Assembly: GCF_001730365.1 (NCBI RefSeq)
Contig: NZ_MIKB01000012.1
Span: forward strand, 310,001-374,000
Direction: 5' to 3'
Source: Enterococcus quebecensis
GTDB lineage: Bacteria; Bacillota; Bacilli; Lactobacillales; Enterococcaceae
DNA: 64,000 nucleotides
In this document: positions 34,466-42,885 of the stretch, piece after piece
Layout of the letters: every line of letters begins with the position of its first letter
Numbering within the stretch: the first letter of the stretch is position 1
Notes under the pieces: generated by a model
The model's database searches: none
Told to the model about the DNA's origin: nothing
What the model saw: the letters and a program-made list of their open reading frames with translations, nothing else
Program-made: the position numbers and the translations under genes

Positions 34466-34523
34466 ATGGTGGGTTAGTTGTAAATAGACTAGACTAACAC
34501 AGTAGAGAGAAGGAGCGATAATT

Positions 34524-35273
34524 ATGTTACAAGTTGAAAATTTATCGAAAACATACGGAACTGAAATCAAATATGACGCATTAAAAGGGATAAACCTAAC
34601 CGTTAACGACAGCGAATTTATAGGAATCATGGGACCTTCTGGAAGTGGGAAAAGTACATTTCTGAATCTTTTAGCAACTATTGACCAACCCACATCTGGT
34701 CACATTTTAATGAATGGGAAAGACCCTAATCAGTTAAATCAAGAGGAAATTGCTAAATTTAGACGTAGGGAGCTAGGCTTTATTTTCCAAAGTTTTAACT
34801 TGATGCCGACATTAACAGTTGAAGAAAATATTGTTTTGCCGTTAACTTTGGATGGAGAACAAATCTCTGTTATGAAAGAAAAGCTAAATCTTTTAGCTAA
34901 TCGACTGGGAATTGCTAGTTTATTAAAAAAACGGATTGCAGAAATCTCTGGGGGACAAGCTCAGCGAGTGGCAGTAGCCCGTGCAATGATTCATCAACCG
35001 CAATTATTATTAGCAGATGAGCCAACAGGCAATTTAGATACAAAATCATCTAAAGATGTTATGGAACTTTTACAACAACTAAATGAGGAAGAAAATGCGA
35101 CGATTCTAATGGTGACTCATGATCCTCTAGCAGCAAGTTATTGTAAACGAATTGTCTTTATTAAAGATGGTGAACTAGTTGATGAAATCCATCACAATGG
35201 AAATCAAAAGATGTTTTATGATGAGATCATGTTAAAACTATCTGAGATTGAAGGTGTCGATAATGAGTTTTAG
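34524..35273 (+). CDS. BceA/MacB-type ABC transporter ATPase
   Basis: A 249-residue ATPase with Walker A GPSGSGKSTF, Q-loop FIFQSFNLMPTLTVEEN, signature ISGGQAQRVAVARA and Walker B LLLADEPTGNLD. The sequence is typical of the MacB/BceA family, which pairs with large FtsX-type permeases to resist antimicrobial peptides. Its stop overlaps the permease start by 11 bases. No BceRS two-component genes are next to it, so control must come from elsewhere or from an orphan system. Confidence 0.95.
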   Translation: MLQVENLSKTYGTEIKYDALKGINLTVNDSEFIGIMGPSGSGKSTFLNLLATIDQPTSGHILMNGKDPNQLNQEEIAKFRRRELGFIFQSFNLMPTLTVEENIVLPLTLDGEQISVMKEKLNLLANRLGIASLLKKRIAEISGGQAQRVAVARAMIHQPQLLLADEPTGNLDTKSSKDVMELLQQLNEEENATILMVTHDPLAASYCKRIVFIKDGELVDEIHHNGNQKMFYDEIMLKLSEIEGVDNEF

Positions 35274-37086
35274 TCAATTTGTTATTCGAAACACTTTGAG
35301 AAATAGGCATTTATACATGGCTTATTTTTTAAGCACATTATTTTCGGTAATGGTTTTCTTTACTTTTACGGTTTTTGCTTTTCATCCAGCCTTATCAAGT
35401 GGACTAAATAAAAATGCGCAAATGGGTATGCTGGCAGCCGCAATTATTATTTATGGCTTTGCATTCTTTTTTGTCCTTTATTCAATGGACGTTTTTATTC
35501 AGTCTAGGAAAAAAGAATTCGGTCTGTTGATGATACAAGGAATGAGTCCGAAACAATTGAAAAAAATGGTTTTCATTGAAAATTTGGTCATTGGCTTTTT
35601 TGCCACAGTTATTGGCAGCCTTGCGGGGATTGGTTTTTCACAAGTTATTTTATGGCTAAGTAATAAGTTAATGCATTTGACATTTGGCTTTTATTTTCCT
35701 ACACAGGCCCTTATGTTAACTGTTCTTTCTTTTGCAGTCTTATTTTTAGCTATTTCTTTTTTCATTCAATTCCGATTACCAAAATTAAGCTTGCAAGAAT
35801 TATTAAAAGCAGGGGATTTAGGGAAAGGGACGATCAAAAGCTCTCATGTTAAAACAGTATTAGCTGTTTTTCTGATTGGTGTTGGTTATGGGATTGCTTT
35901 GTTCGTGCAAGGTATGTTAGTACCAGTAGTTATGATCCCCGTGATTTTTTTAGTTGTAGTAGGAACTCGTTTTTTATTCAATCAGCTAAGTGTTTCAGTT
36001 ATTGAGGGAGTTAAAAAGAAAGAATCTATCTTTTGGAAAAAAACGAATATGGTTGTTTTCTCTGATTTGGCTTTTCGCATGAAAGATAATGCTCGTTCCT
36101 TTTTTTTGGTATCGATTATCTCAACTGTAGCTTTTGCAGCGATTGGTACCTTATATGGATTTCAACATATGATTTTAAATGGAATAAATCAAGTGCCTTA
36201 TGAGTTTCAGATCTCAGGGGCCGTTGAAGAAACAGCTCCAATACAAGAGAAGTTTACACAATTGTTGGCAGATAAAGGCATTCAAGTGGATGAAGGTGAA
36301 TTGATCACCTACACAAATGCGGATCAAGTTAATTTTATTAAAGAATCTGAGTATAATCGTTTGGCTAAAATAGTAAACAAGGCAACTATCAAAACGAATG
36401 GGCAAGCAGTTCAGTTGGTGTCAACGAACACTATGGGCGTTGAAGAGCCAGCTATAAATGAGGTTAAATTATCGGATGGTTCAGTGGTAACCATTGATAA
36501 AAAGGAAAAAACAGATGTTGTTTCTGCCTATGGAGCAACTGTACTTGTACCAGACAAAACCGATTTGAAAAACATGGAAAGTACAGCAATGATTGTTTGG
36601 CAACCGAAAAATACTAGCTACGATGAATTAGTATCAATTGGTAAATTTGAAGAAAAGAATAGACCATTTATGGCCAAAAGTTATTCAAAACAATCGATCA
36701 CTGATTACTATGCTCCAATTTTATTTGTTGGAATCTTTATCGGAATCGTCTTCTTTGTTTCTGCTGGAAGCTTCTTATATTTCAGATTATACAGTGACAT
36801 GGATGTAGATGTAGAAAAATTCAAAATGATCTATAAAATGGGTTTGACTAAAAAAGAATTGAAAAAAATGATTTATCAGCAAGTCGGAATTCTATTCTTT
36901 ACGCCAATCATTGTTTCTGTTATTCATGGAGCAGTGGCGCTAACTGCAATGTATCATATGTTCAACCAAGGCATGCAGGTCGCCGGATGGCAGGTGTTGG
37001 GAGTGTTTATCCTAATTCAACTTGTTTATTATCTTATTGCTCGTGTCTTTTATTTCAAAAAAGTGTATCATTTGGTACAAGCATAA
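35263..37086 (+). CDS. BceB-type ABC transporter permease
   Basis: Starting at ATG 35263 (607 residues; a TTG at 35248 is less likely), this FtsX-superfamily permease has about ten helices. Four or more precede and three follow a large extracellular domain (about 310-485) between helices 7 and 8, which is the BceB layout for peptide sensing and removal. It forms one unit with the ATPase upstream. Substrates of such systems are cell-wall-active peptides such as bacitracin or lantibiotics; the one here is not known. Confidence 0.93.
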   Translation: MSFSQFVIRNTLRNRHLYMAYFLSTLFSVMVFFTFTVFAFHPALSSGLNKNAQMGMLAAAIIIYGFAFFFVLYSMDVFIQSRKKEFGLLMIQGMSPKQLKKMVFIENLVIGFFATVIGSLAGIGFSQVILWLSNKLMHLTFGFYFPTQALMLTVLSFAVLFLAISFFIQFRLPKLSLQELLKAGDLGKGTIKSSHVKTVLAVFLIGVGYGIALFVQGMLVPVVMIPVIFLVVVGTRFLFNQLSVSVIEGVKKKESIFWKKTNMVVFSDLAFRMKDNARSFFLVSIISTVAFAAIGTLYGFQHMILNGINQVPYEFQISGAVEETAPIQEKFTQLLADKGIQVDEGELITYTNADQVNFIKESEYNRLAKIVNKATIKTNGQAVQLVSTNTMGVEEPAINEVKLSDGSVVTIDKKEKTDVVSAYGATVLVPDKTDLKNMESTAMIVWQPKNTSYDELVSIGKFEEKNRPFMAKSYSKQSITDYYAPILFVGIFIGIVFFVSAGSFLYFRLYSDMDVDVEKFKMIYKMGLTKKELKKMIYQQVGILFFTPIIVSVIHGAVALTAMYHMFNQGMQVAGWQVLGVFILIQLVYYLIARVFYFKKVYHLVQA

Positions 37087-37102
37087 AATTTAAAAAAGTA
37101 CA

Positions 37103-37147
37103 AAAAAACGTTTAGGTTATTAGGAAAATAATCTGAACGTTTTTTTC
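37103..37147 (+). terminator. Terminator of the ABC transporter operon
   Basis: AAAAAACGTTTAG / CTGAACGTTTTTT stem with an inner TTATT/AATAA pair and a T-run. Confidence 0.85.
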
Positions 37148-37288
37148 TTAGCTTCTATATTCTAAAGGTGATGCAGCCGAAATTTAAACTAAAAGCACAG
37201 TTCTTTTTGCCTATGAAAACTTTTAATAGTTACCGTTAATGACAGAGATAGATCCTACGGATAAAAAGAGTTTGCATCCACGATAACC

Positions 37289-37318
37289 TAGACAGCATGT
37301 GGACAAATTGGCTATAAT
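37289..37318 (+). promoter_or_regulatory. Probable rlmN promoter
   Basis: TAGACA, 18-bp spacer, consensus TATAAT, 49 bp before the rlmN start. Confidence 0.5.
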
Positions 37319-37366
37319 AAGTTATAGTATGAAGCGAATGTTTAGAAGAAATGAGGAAGAAAACTA

Positions 37367-38437
37367 GTGGAAAAAGCATCCATTTACGGTTTAACAAAAG
37401 AAGAACTTATTTCATGGTTTATTGAACACGATGAGAGAAAGTTCCGAGCTACTCAAGTATGGGAATGGTTATATATCAAGCGTGTGATGTCATTTAACGA
37501 AATGACCAACCTATCAAAAGAGACGATTGAACTATTAGAAGAAAATTTTATTATTAATCCATTACGTCAAGTGATCATTCAAGAAGCCAATGATGGTACT
37601 GTAAAATACCTATTTGAGTTACCTGATAAAAATATGATCGAAACAGTTTTGATGCGTCAAGAATATGGAATGTCTGTTTGTGTAACCACACAAGTTGGTT
37701 GTAATATTGGTTGTACCTTCTGTGCAAGTGGTTTATTGAAAAAACAACGTGATTTAACTGCTGGAGAAATCGTTGCTCAAATCATGTTAGTTCAACACTA
37801 CTTTGATCAACGTGGTGAAGGTGAACGAGTAAGTCATATTGTGGTGATGGGAATTGGTGAGCCGTTTGACAACTACGATAATCTAATGAATTTTCTACAT
37901 ACAGTTAACGATGTAAAAGGGTTGGCAATTGGTGCTCGTCATATCACAGTTTCTACAAGTGGTTTAGTACCAAAAATTAAAGAATTTGCGAATGAAGGAT
38001 TGCAAGTCAATCTAGCAATTTCTTTACATGCACCAAACAATGATGTTCGGACATCAATCATGCGAATCAATCGTAGTTTTCCAATTGAAAAATTGATGGA
38101 CGCTGTAGATGAATATTTGGAGAAAACAAATCGCCGAATCACATTTGAATACATTATGTTGAGTAATGTAAATGACCGCCCAGAACATGCGCAACAGCTA
38201 GCTGATTTATTGAAGGATAAGAAAAAGTTAACCTTTGTAAACTTGATTCCTTACAATCCGGTAAGTGAACATGATCAGTATAGTCGCAGTGCAAAAGCCG
38301 ATGTTTTAAAATTCTACGATGTTTTGAAGAAAAATGGCGTCAACTGTGTCATTAGAAAAGAATATGGTACAGACATCGATGCTGCTTGTGGACAGTTAAG
38401 AAGTAAGCAAATAAAAAAAGAGAAGCAAACTCGTTAA
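37367..38437 (+). CDS. rlmN: 23S rRNA (A2503-C2) methyltransferase RlmN
   Basis: The product is a 356-residue radical-SAM enzyme with the CxxxCxxC cluster motif CNIGCTFC and the conserved [15 protein letters not shown]. It methylates A2503 of 23S rRNA and A37 of some tRNAs. The start is GTG, with GAGGAAG upstream. The conserved late cysteine ([19 protein letters not shown]) is present, so the full catalytic pair can form. A Cfr resistance enzyme is unlikely, because length and motifs follow RlmN. It is transcribed alone. Confidence 0.97.
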   Translation: MEKASIYGLTKEELISWFIEHDERKFRATQVWEWLYIKRVMSFNEMTNLSKETIELLEENFIINPLRQVIIQEANDGTVKYLFELPDKNMIETVLMRQEYGMSVCVTTQVGCNIGCTFCASGLLKKQRDLTAGEIVAQIMLVQHYFDQRGEGERVSHIVVMGIGEPFDNYDNLMNFLHTVNDVKGLAIGARHITVSTSGLVPKIKEFANEGLQVNLAISLHAPNNDVRTSIMRINRSFPIEKLMDAVDEYLEKTNRRITFEYIMLSNVNDRPEHAQQLADLLKDKKKLTFVNLIPYNPVSEHDQYSRSAKADVLKFYDVLKKNGVNCVIRKEYGTDIDAACGQLRSKQIKKEKQTR

Positions 38438-38447
38438 GCCTAAAAAA

Positions 38448-38497
38448 ATAAAAAGTACTGATAAAATCAACCGTATTTTATCAGTACTTTTTTATTT
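38448..38497. terminator. Bidirectional terminator between rlmN and the LysR gene
   Basis: AAAAGTACTGATAAAAT / ATTTTATCAGTACTTTT perfect stem with a seven-base loop, between convergent genes. Confidence 0.92.
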
Positions 38498-39421
38498 TTC
38501 TTCAGCAATGGTAAAACCATAATCAACAATATGTTCTTTTAAGTACCGTAAATATTCTTTTCCTAATGGGGATAAGGACAGTTGATTGGATTGGATCCAG
38601 CCAATCTCCATTGTTTCGTTGACCTCTAATGGCAGTGCAACAATATTTTCATCATTTAATTCACGACTTAAGACGCCAGAGCTGATTGTATAGCCATCAA
38701 GTCCAATCAAAAAATTGAATAAGGTTGCTCGATCACTAACACGGATACTTTTTTTATGATATAGTGTGCTCAAAATCTCTTCAGAAAAGTGAAAGGAATT
38801 AAGTTGTCCTTGTTCAAAAGAGAGATAAGGAAAGTCTTCTAAATCTGCTAATTGTACTGATTTTCGCCCAACTAAAGGATTTTTTTTGCTCACAAAAACG
38901 TGAGGATAAGCTGTGAATAGTGGGCGGAAGGTTAGTTGTTTTTCTTTTAGCAATTTACGGATTACTTTTTCATTAAACGTATTCAAATAAAGAATACCTA
39001 ACTCGCTTTGGAAAGTACTAACATCTTCGATGATGTTATTTGTTTGAGTTTCACGAAAGGTAAACTCATATTCATTTTTATCATAGGACTTAATTAACTG
39101 AACAAAGGCATGGACAGCAAAAGCGTAATGTTGAGCAGAAACAGAGAATAGTCTCCGCCTTGTTTCGGTGCCCTTATATTTTTCCTCCATCAGATCCACT
39201 TGTTCTAAAATCTGTCGAGCATAGGATAAAAACTCTGTTCCTTCTGTAGTCAGAACCATTCCTTTTTGTGTTCTTTGAAAAATTTGAATACCCATCTCTT
39301 GTTCTAGTTCTTTCACAGCATTGGAAAGGCTTGGTTGAGTGATAAATAGATGTTTTGCTGCGACATTGACAGAACCAAATTCAACAATTTTTATAATATA
39401 ATCCAATTGTTTGATTCGCAT
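38492..39421 (-). CDS. LysR-family transcriptional regulator, CpsY-like
   Basis: The 309-residue regulator has the LysR winged helix at the N-terminus (VNVAAKHLFITQPSLSNAV) and a periplasmic-binding-like effector domain after about residue 90. The first 90 residues resemble streptococcal CpsY/MtaR, which acts on methionine and virulence genes. It is transcribed alone, upstream of no obvious target in this window. The effector is unknown. Its start follows an AGGAGGGC ribosome site on the minus strand. Confidence 0.92.
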   Translation of the reverse strand: MRIKQLDYIIKIVEFGSVNVAAKHLFITQPSLSNAVKELEQEMGIQIFQRTQKGMVLTTEGTEFLSYARQILEQVDLMEEKYKGTETRRRLFSVSAQHYAFAVHAFVQLIKSYDKNEYEFTFRETQTNNIIEDVSTFQSELGILYLNTFNEKVIRKLLKEKQLTFRPLFTAYPHVFVSKKNPLVGRKSVQLADLEDFPYLSFEQGQLNSFHFSEEILSTLYHKKSIRVSDRATLFNFLIGLDGYTISSGVLSRELNDENIVALPLEVNETMEIGWIQSNQLSLSPLGKEYLRYLKEHIVDYGFTIAEEK

Positions 39422-39533
39422 AATAGCCCTCCTTGTTTTTAGATGCTGAAGTTAAAGAACACTGTTGCCTATTTTTTTAAATGTCATTTATTTACAACTA
39501 AATTGTATCATAAGTTCGCTTTTTTTATTAAGT

Positions 39534-39573
39534 AAAAAAACTCTGGAAAAGGTTCAATGATTTTCCAGAGTGT
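39534..39573 (-). terminator. Terminator of the DeoR operon
   Basis: ACTCTGGAAAA / TTTTCCAGAGT stem; on the minus strand a run of seven T follows. Confidence 0.88.
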
Positions 39574-39587
39574 AAAGCTAGTAGTAT

Positions 39588-40355
39588 TTAAAATTCAACT
39601 TGAATCACTTGAACACCTTGTTTTTCGATTTCCCGAATAACTTCAGGAGATGCAAAGGTATCCGTGATTAAATAATTAATATCTTTAATATTGCCACTGG
39701 TAAAATTAGAGGAAAGTCCTATTTTACGATAATCAGCAACAACGATTACTAAGCCGTTCGTTCGTTCGATAATCAGTGAGTTGATTTTAGATTCGTGTAA
39801 AACCGGAGTCGTTATACCATTTTCAACGCTAAGACCAGAACAGCCGATAATTGAGATATCAGAAGACATTTTGGAAAATGAGTCGATCGCAATGTCGCCA
39901 ACTAATGCTTCTTTTGGAAAGCGAATCTCACCGCCTGATAAAATGACTGTTGAGTTTGGATTGTGGTCCAAATTAGCTACTTTTACGTTATTCGTAACGA
40001 TGGTTACACGTTTGTCCTCTAAATGTTTCAACGACGACAAAGCTGTTGACCCTGTGTTAATAAATAGGGTATCCCCGTCTTTCACAAATTCTGCTGCTTT
40101 TTTAGCAATAATATTTTTTAAAACTTCAATTTCTTCGTTATAATCTTCTGTTCCAGTTTTTTCAACGATTCGAGCTTTTCCGTGCGCTCTTTGAACTAAT
40201 CCCATTTTTTCTAAAGCAGTCAAATCACGACGAACCGTTATGTCAGAGACGGCCAATTCACGGCTGATATCTTTTACTAGCAAACTTGTTTGGTTATTCA
40301 ATAGTTTGAGTACTTTATCTCGACGTTCTTTGATTGTTTTGTGTGAGCTTTTCAT
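39588..40355 (-). CDS. DeoR-family regulator, probable UlaR
   Basis: This 255-residue repressor has the DeoR helix-turn-helix (VKDISRELAVSDITVRRDLTAL) and a phosphosugar-sensing DeoRC domain (about 80-230; FINTGSTALSSL and VVADYRKIG). In E. coli the ula genes are controlled by the DeoR protein UlaR, which senses ascorbate 6-phosphate. Being 1 kb from and divergent to the ula operon here, with direct-repeat operator candidates between, it is the likely ula regulator. It shares an operon with the membrane/TPR protein upstream (15-bp gap). Confidence 0.92.
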   Translation of the reverse strand: MKSSHKTIKERRDKVLKLLNNQTSLLVKDISRELAVSDITVRRDLTALEKMGLVQRAHGKARIVEKTGTEDYNEEIEVLKNIIAKKAAEFVKDGDTLFINTGSTALSSLKHLEDKRVTIVTNNVKVANLDHNPNSTVILSGGEIRFPKEALVGDIAIDSFSKMSSDISIIGCSGLSVENGITTPVLHESKINSLIIERTNGLVIVVADYRKIGLSSNFTSGNIKDINYLITDTFASPEVIREIEKQGVQVIQVEF

Positions 40356-40370
40356 TTAAGTTCCTCCACT

Positions 40371-41135
40371 CTAAATCACTTGGGTAACTGCAAGTGTATT
40401 TCCCAGCTCTTTTGCTTCTTTCAATAAACGATAGCCTTCGGATGTCTCATTTAATCTAAGTAAACATTGGCCTTTCAGATACAAAAGGTACGTCAATTCC
40501 CGATTATTCAGTCGATTTTTATCGATTAACTCTAATTCACTTAAGCACTTTTTATTTCTATTTTGATGGAAATAGCTTATTCCCGCAATTTCGTGCCATG
40601 AAAATAATCCACGCATCTGTTTCTTTTTAACATTCTTCAACTTAGATAAATGTTCTATAGCTATTTTTACATTTTTTTCATCATTCAAAAAAGAATAGCA
40701 GTGCATTTGCGTATGATAATAAATGAAGAGGTAATCAAGTGTAGAATGAAAAAACAATTGATTTTTATATAAATGCTCTAAACAAATGTCATACTTTCCT
40801 TCATCTAACAAAAGTAAGCTGTCAAAAATAATAATAGACTGTTTAAAGCCATTAAACAAATCTTTTTTCTGTAATATCATTTTTAGTTCATCGGCTCTTT
40901 TTAAATCACAGTCTACAGTCAAAGCGTAGATCATTTTTTCATATATATTTTTTAGATATTCAAAAAGTAAAGTGATACTTAAAACAATACAGCCAAGACT
41001 GCCAAAGAGTAGCTTAGTTCCTAATTCTTGGGTTGTATAAATTAGGTATCCGATGTATACAGCAAACAATAAGTAGGCAATCCATAAGAGCCCTTTCTTT
41101 ACGAAGTAAACACTTTTCCAAACAAAACTATTCAT
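40371..41135 (-). CDS. Membrane protein with TPR-like cytoplasmic domain, unknown function
   Basis: I take ATG 41135 as the start (254 residues) since GAGG lies eight bases upstream; GTG 41144 overlaps that site. Two transmembrane helices (about 12-32 and 37-58) form the N-terminus. The rest is helical, with repeat-like pairs such as LLLLDEGKYDICLEHLY and LLYLKGQCLLRLNETSEGY that suggest TPR repeats. It is co-transcribed with the DeoR gene and divergent from ula. I know no named family. It could be an accessory to ascorbate sensing, but that is only from position. Confidence 0.75.
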   Translation of the reverse strand: MNSFVWKSVYFVKKGLLWIAYLLFAVYIGYLIYTTQELGTKLLFGSLGCIVLSITLLFEYLKNIYEKMIYALTVDCDLKRADELKMILQKKDLFNGFKQSIIIFDSLLLLDEGKYDICLEHLYKNQLFFHSTLDYLFIYYHTQMHCYSFLNDEKNVKIAIEHLSKLKNVKKKQMRGLFSWHEIAGISYFHQNRNKKCLSELELIDKNRLNNRELTYLLYLKGQCLLRLNETSEGYRLLKEAKELGNTLAVTQVI

Positions 41136-41244
41136 ATTTATCACCTCACCGCAACTATATCATAAAAATGATTATATGAACATAAAAAATATGGTTTTAT
41201 CTTTTAAAATGTATTTTCCGTTAAAAACGTTCTTAAAATAAGTT

Positions 41245-41264
41245 AAACGATCTTATAAAACGAT
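41245..41264 (+). promoter_or_regulatory. Direct-repeat operator candidate (DeoR-type)
   Basis: AAACGAT at 41245-41251 and again at 41258-41264, a 13-bp period, directly upstream of the ula -35 box. Direct repeats just before the promoter suit a DeoR-family repressor. Confidence 0.45.
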
Positions 41265-41291
41265 TGAAAACGGTTTATTTTGTTGTAGAAT
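41264..41291 (+). promoter_or_regulatory. ula operon promoter
   Basis: TTGAAA, 16-bp spacer, TAGAAT, 40 bp before ulaG. The -35 box lies within the cre candidate. Confidence 0.65.
41265..41278 (+). promoter_or_regulatory. cre (CcpA) site overlapping the ula promoter
   Basis: TGAAAACGGTTTAT matches 12 of 14 positions of TGWAARCGYTWNCW and covers the -35 region. A weaker copy lies near 41220-41233. It implies glucose repression. Confidence 0.6.
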
Positions 41292-41331
41292 GAAAAGTGT
41301 AATCGAGATTAAGATAATATGGAGGGATCAT

Positions 41332-42396
41332 ATGGCAACAATTCATGATGTAACAAAAGAAAGTTGGATTTTAAGTACATTTCCTGAATGGGGAACATAT
41401 TTGAATGAAGAGATCGAGCAAGAAAAAGTAAAAGCAGGAACGGTCTCCATGTGGTGGCTAGGCTGTACGGGGATTTGGCTGAAATCTCACGAAGGCACAA
41501 ATATCTTATGTGATTTGTGGTGTGGTACAGGAAAAAGAGCGCATGGTGATGGCAAAATGAAAAAAGGACATCAAATGATGCGAATGAGTGGTTGTGAAAA
41601 TATGCAGCCTAATCTAAGAACGCAACCTTTTGTGATTGATCCGTTTGCTGTGAAAAACGTTGATGCTTTGGTTGTGACTCATATTCATTCGGATCATTTA
41701 GATATCAACACTGCAGCGGCTGTTCATCAAAATTGTCCAGATGCACGTTTTATCGGACCCAAAGAAGTTGTGAATACGTGGTTGAAGTGGGGAATTCCAG
41801 AAAATAAAACAATGATTGTAAAACCTGGTGATCGAGTATCAATCAAAGATATAGAAATTGTCGCTTTGGAGGCTTTTGATCGAACTGCCTTAGTTACTTG
41901 TGAAGATCCAGAAGTAACATTAAAAGGAAAATTGCCACAGGATATGGATGAAATAGCTGTGAACTATTTATTTGAAACAAGTGGCGGCAATATTTATCAT
42001 GCGGGAGATTCTCATTATTCTAATTTGTTTGCAAAACACGGAAATGAACATAAAATCGATGTTTGTTTGGGAGCATACGGAGAAAATCCACGTGGCATCA
42101 CAGATAAGGTAACCTCTGTTGATATGCTGCGGATGGCGGAATCGTTAAATACTAAGGTTGTTATTCCAGTTCATTATGATATTTGGGCTAACTTTATGGC
42201 TGATCCAAAAGAGATCACTGAAATTTGGAAGTTTAAAAAAGATCGATTAGAGTATCAATTTAAACCGTTTATTTGGCAAGTTGGCGGGAAATTTACGTAT
42301 CCAAATGATAAAGACAAACTTGAATTTAACTTTTATCGTGGCTTCGATGATGTTTTTACAACAGATAATGACACGCCATTTCCATCGTTTTTATAA
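41332..42396 (+). CDS. ulaG: L-ascorbate-6-phosphate lactonase
   Basis: A metallo-beta-lactamase-fold hydrolase of 354 residues with the metal motif THIHSDHLD. It opens L-ascorbate 6-phosphate to 3-keto-L-gulonate 6-phosphate, the first step after PTS uptake. ATG 41332 follows GGAGGG by six bases. It is the first gene of the ula operon, as in several Firmicutes and enterobacteria. The gene order lactonase-IIA-IIC-IIB-UlaD-UlaE-UlaF leaves little doubt about the pathway. Confidence 0.95.
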   Translation: MATIHDVTKESWILSTFPEWGTYLNEEIEQEKVKAGTVSMWWLGCTGIWLKSHEGTNILCDLWCGTGKRAHGDGKMKKGHQMMRMSGCENMQPNLRTQPFVIDPFAVKNVDALVVTHIHSDHLDINTAAAVHQNCPDARFIGPKEVVNTWLKWGIPENKTMIVKPGDRVSIKDIEIVALEAFDRTALVTCEDPEVTLKGKLPQDMDEIAVNYLFETSGGNIYHAGDSHYSNLFAKHGNEHKIDVCLGAYGENPRGITDKVTSVDMLRMAESLNTKVVIPVHYDIWANFMADPKEITEIWKFKKDRLEYQFKPFIWQVGGKFTYPNDKDKLEFNFYRGFDDVFTTDNDTPFPSFL

Positions 42397-42411
42397 GAAA
42401 GGAGTAAGTGG

Positions 42412-42870
42412 ATGCTAAAGTATTTTTTTGAGAATGATTTAGTCAGATTTTGTGAAAAAACACCGTCTAATTGGGAAGAAGCAATCACGATTAGTTGTCA
42501 AAATCTGTTAGATAAAAATATTATTACTCAGCAATATGTAGATGAGATAGTGGCATGTGTTCAAAAGTATGGAGCGTATATTGTGATTGTTCCTGGTGTT
42601 GCTATGCCACATTCTTCTGAGGACAGTCAAGGTGTTTTAGGAACAGCTATCTCATTTACAAAAATGAGTGAAGATGTGGTTTTTGAAGAAGGAAATGATG
42701 AAAAAAATGCGCGTCTATTTTTCACATTAGCTGCTAAAAATAGTGAAGAGCATGTAGAGAATATTTCAAAACTATCTGAGATGTTGATGACCGACGGGTT
42801 GATTGATGCATTGATGACTGTGGACACAATGGAGGACTATCAGCAAGTAATGACTACTTTTGATATGTAG
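42412..42870 (+). CDS. ulaC: PTS ascorbate transporter subunit IIA
   Basis: A 152-residue EIIA of the mannitol/fructose type. The phosphorylated histidine is H67 in PGVAMPHS. It passes phosphate from HPr to the IIB protein encoded further down. It lies 15 bp after ulaG and 15 bp before the IIC gene. The symbol follows the E. coli ula names; other annotations use sgaA. Confidence 0.93.
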   Translation: MLKYFFENDLVRFCEKTPSNWEEAITISCQNLLDKNIITQQYVDEIVACVQKYGAYIVIVPGVAMPHSSEDSQGVLGTAISFTKMSEDVVFEEGNDEKNARLFFTLAAKNSEEHVENISKLSEMLMTDGLIDALMTVDTMEDYQQVMTTFDM

Positions 42871-42885
42871 AAAGAAGGGGAGTAT

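Noticed and set aside
20147-34470. Whole region as one integrated genomic island
   Set aside because: I found no copy of the element ends or GCCGTCA pairs at the right border (34346-34523), and no tRNA or tmRNA target; only the 1.5-kb integrase unit has matching ends.
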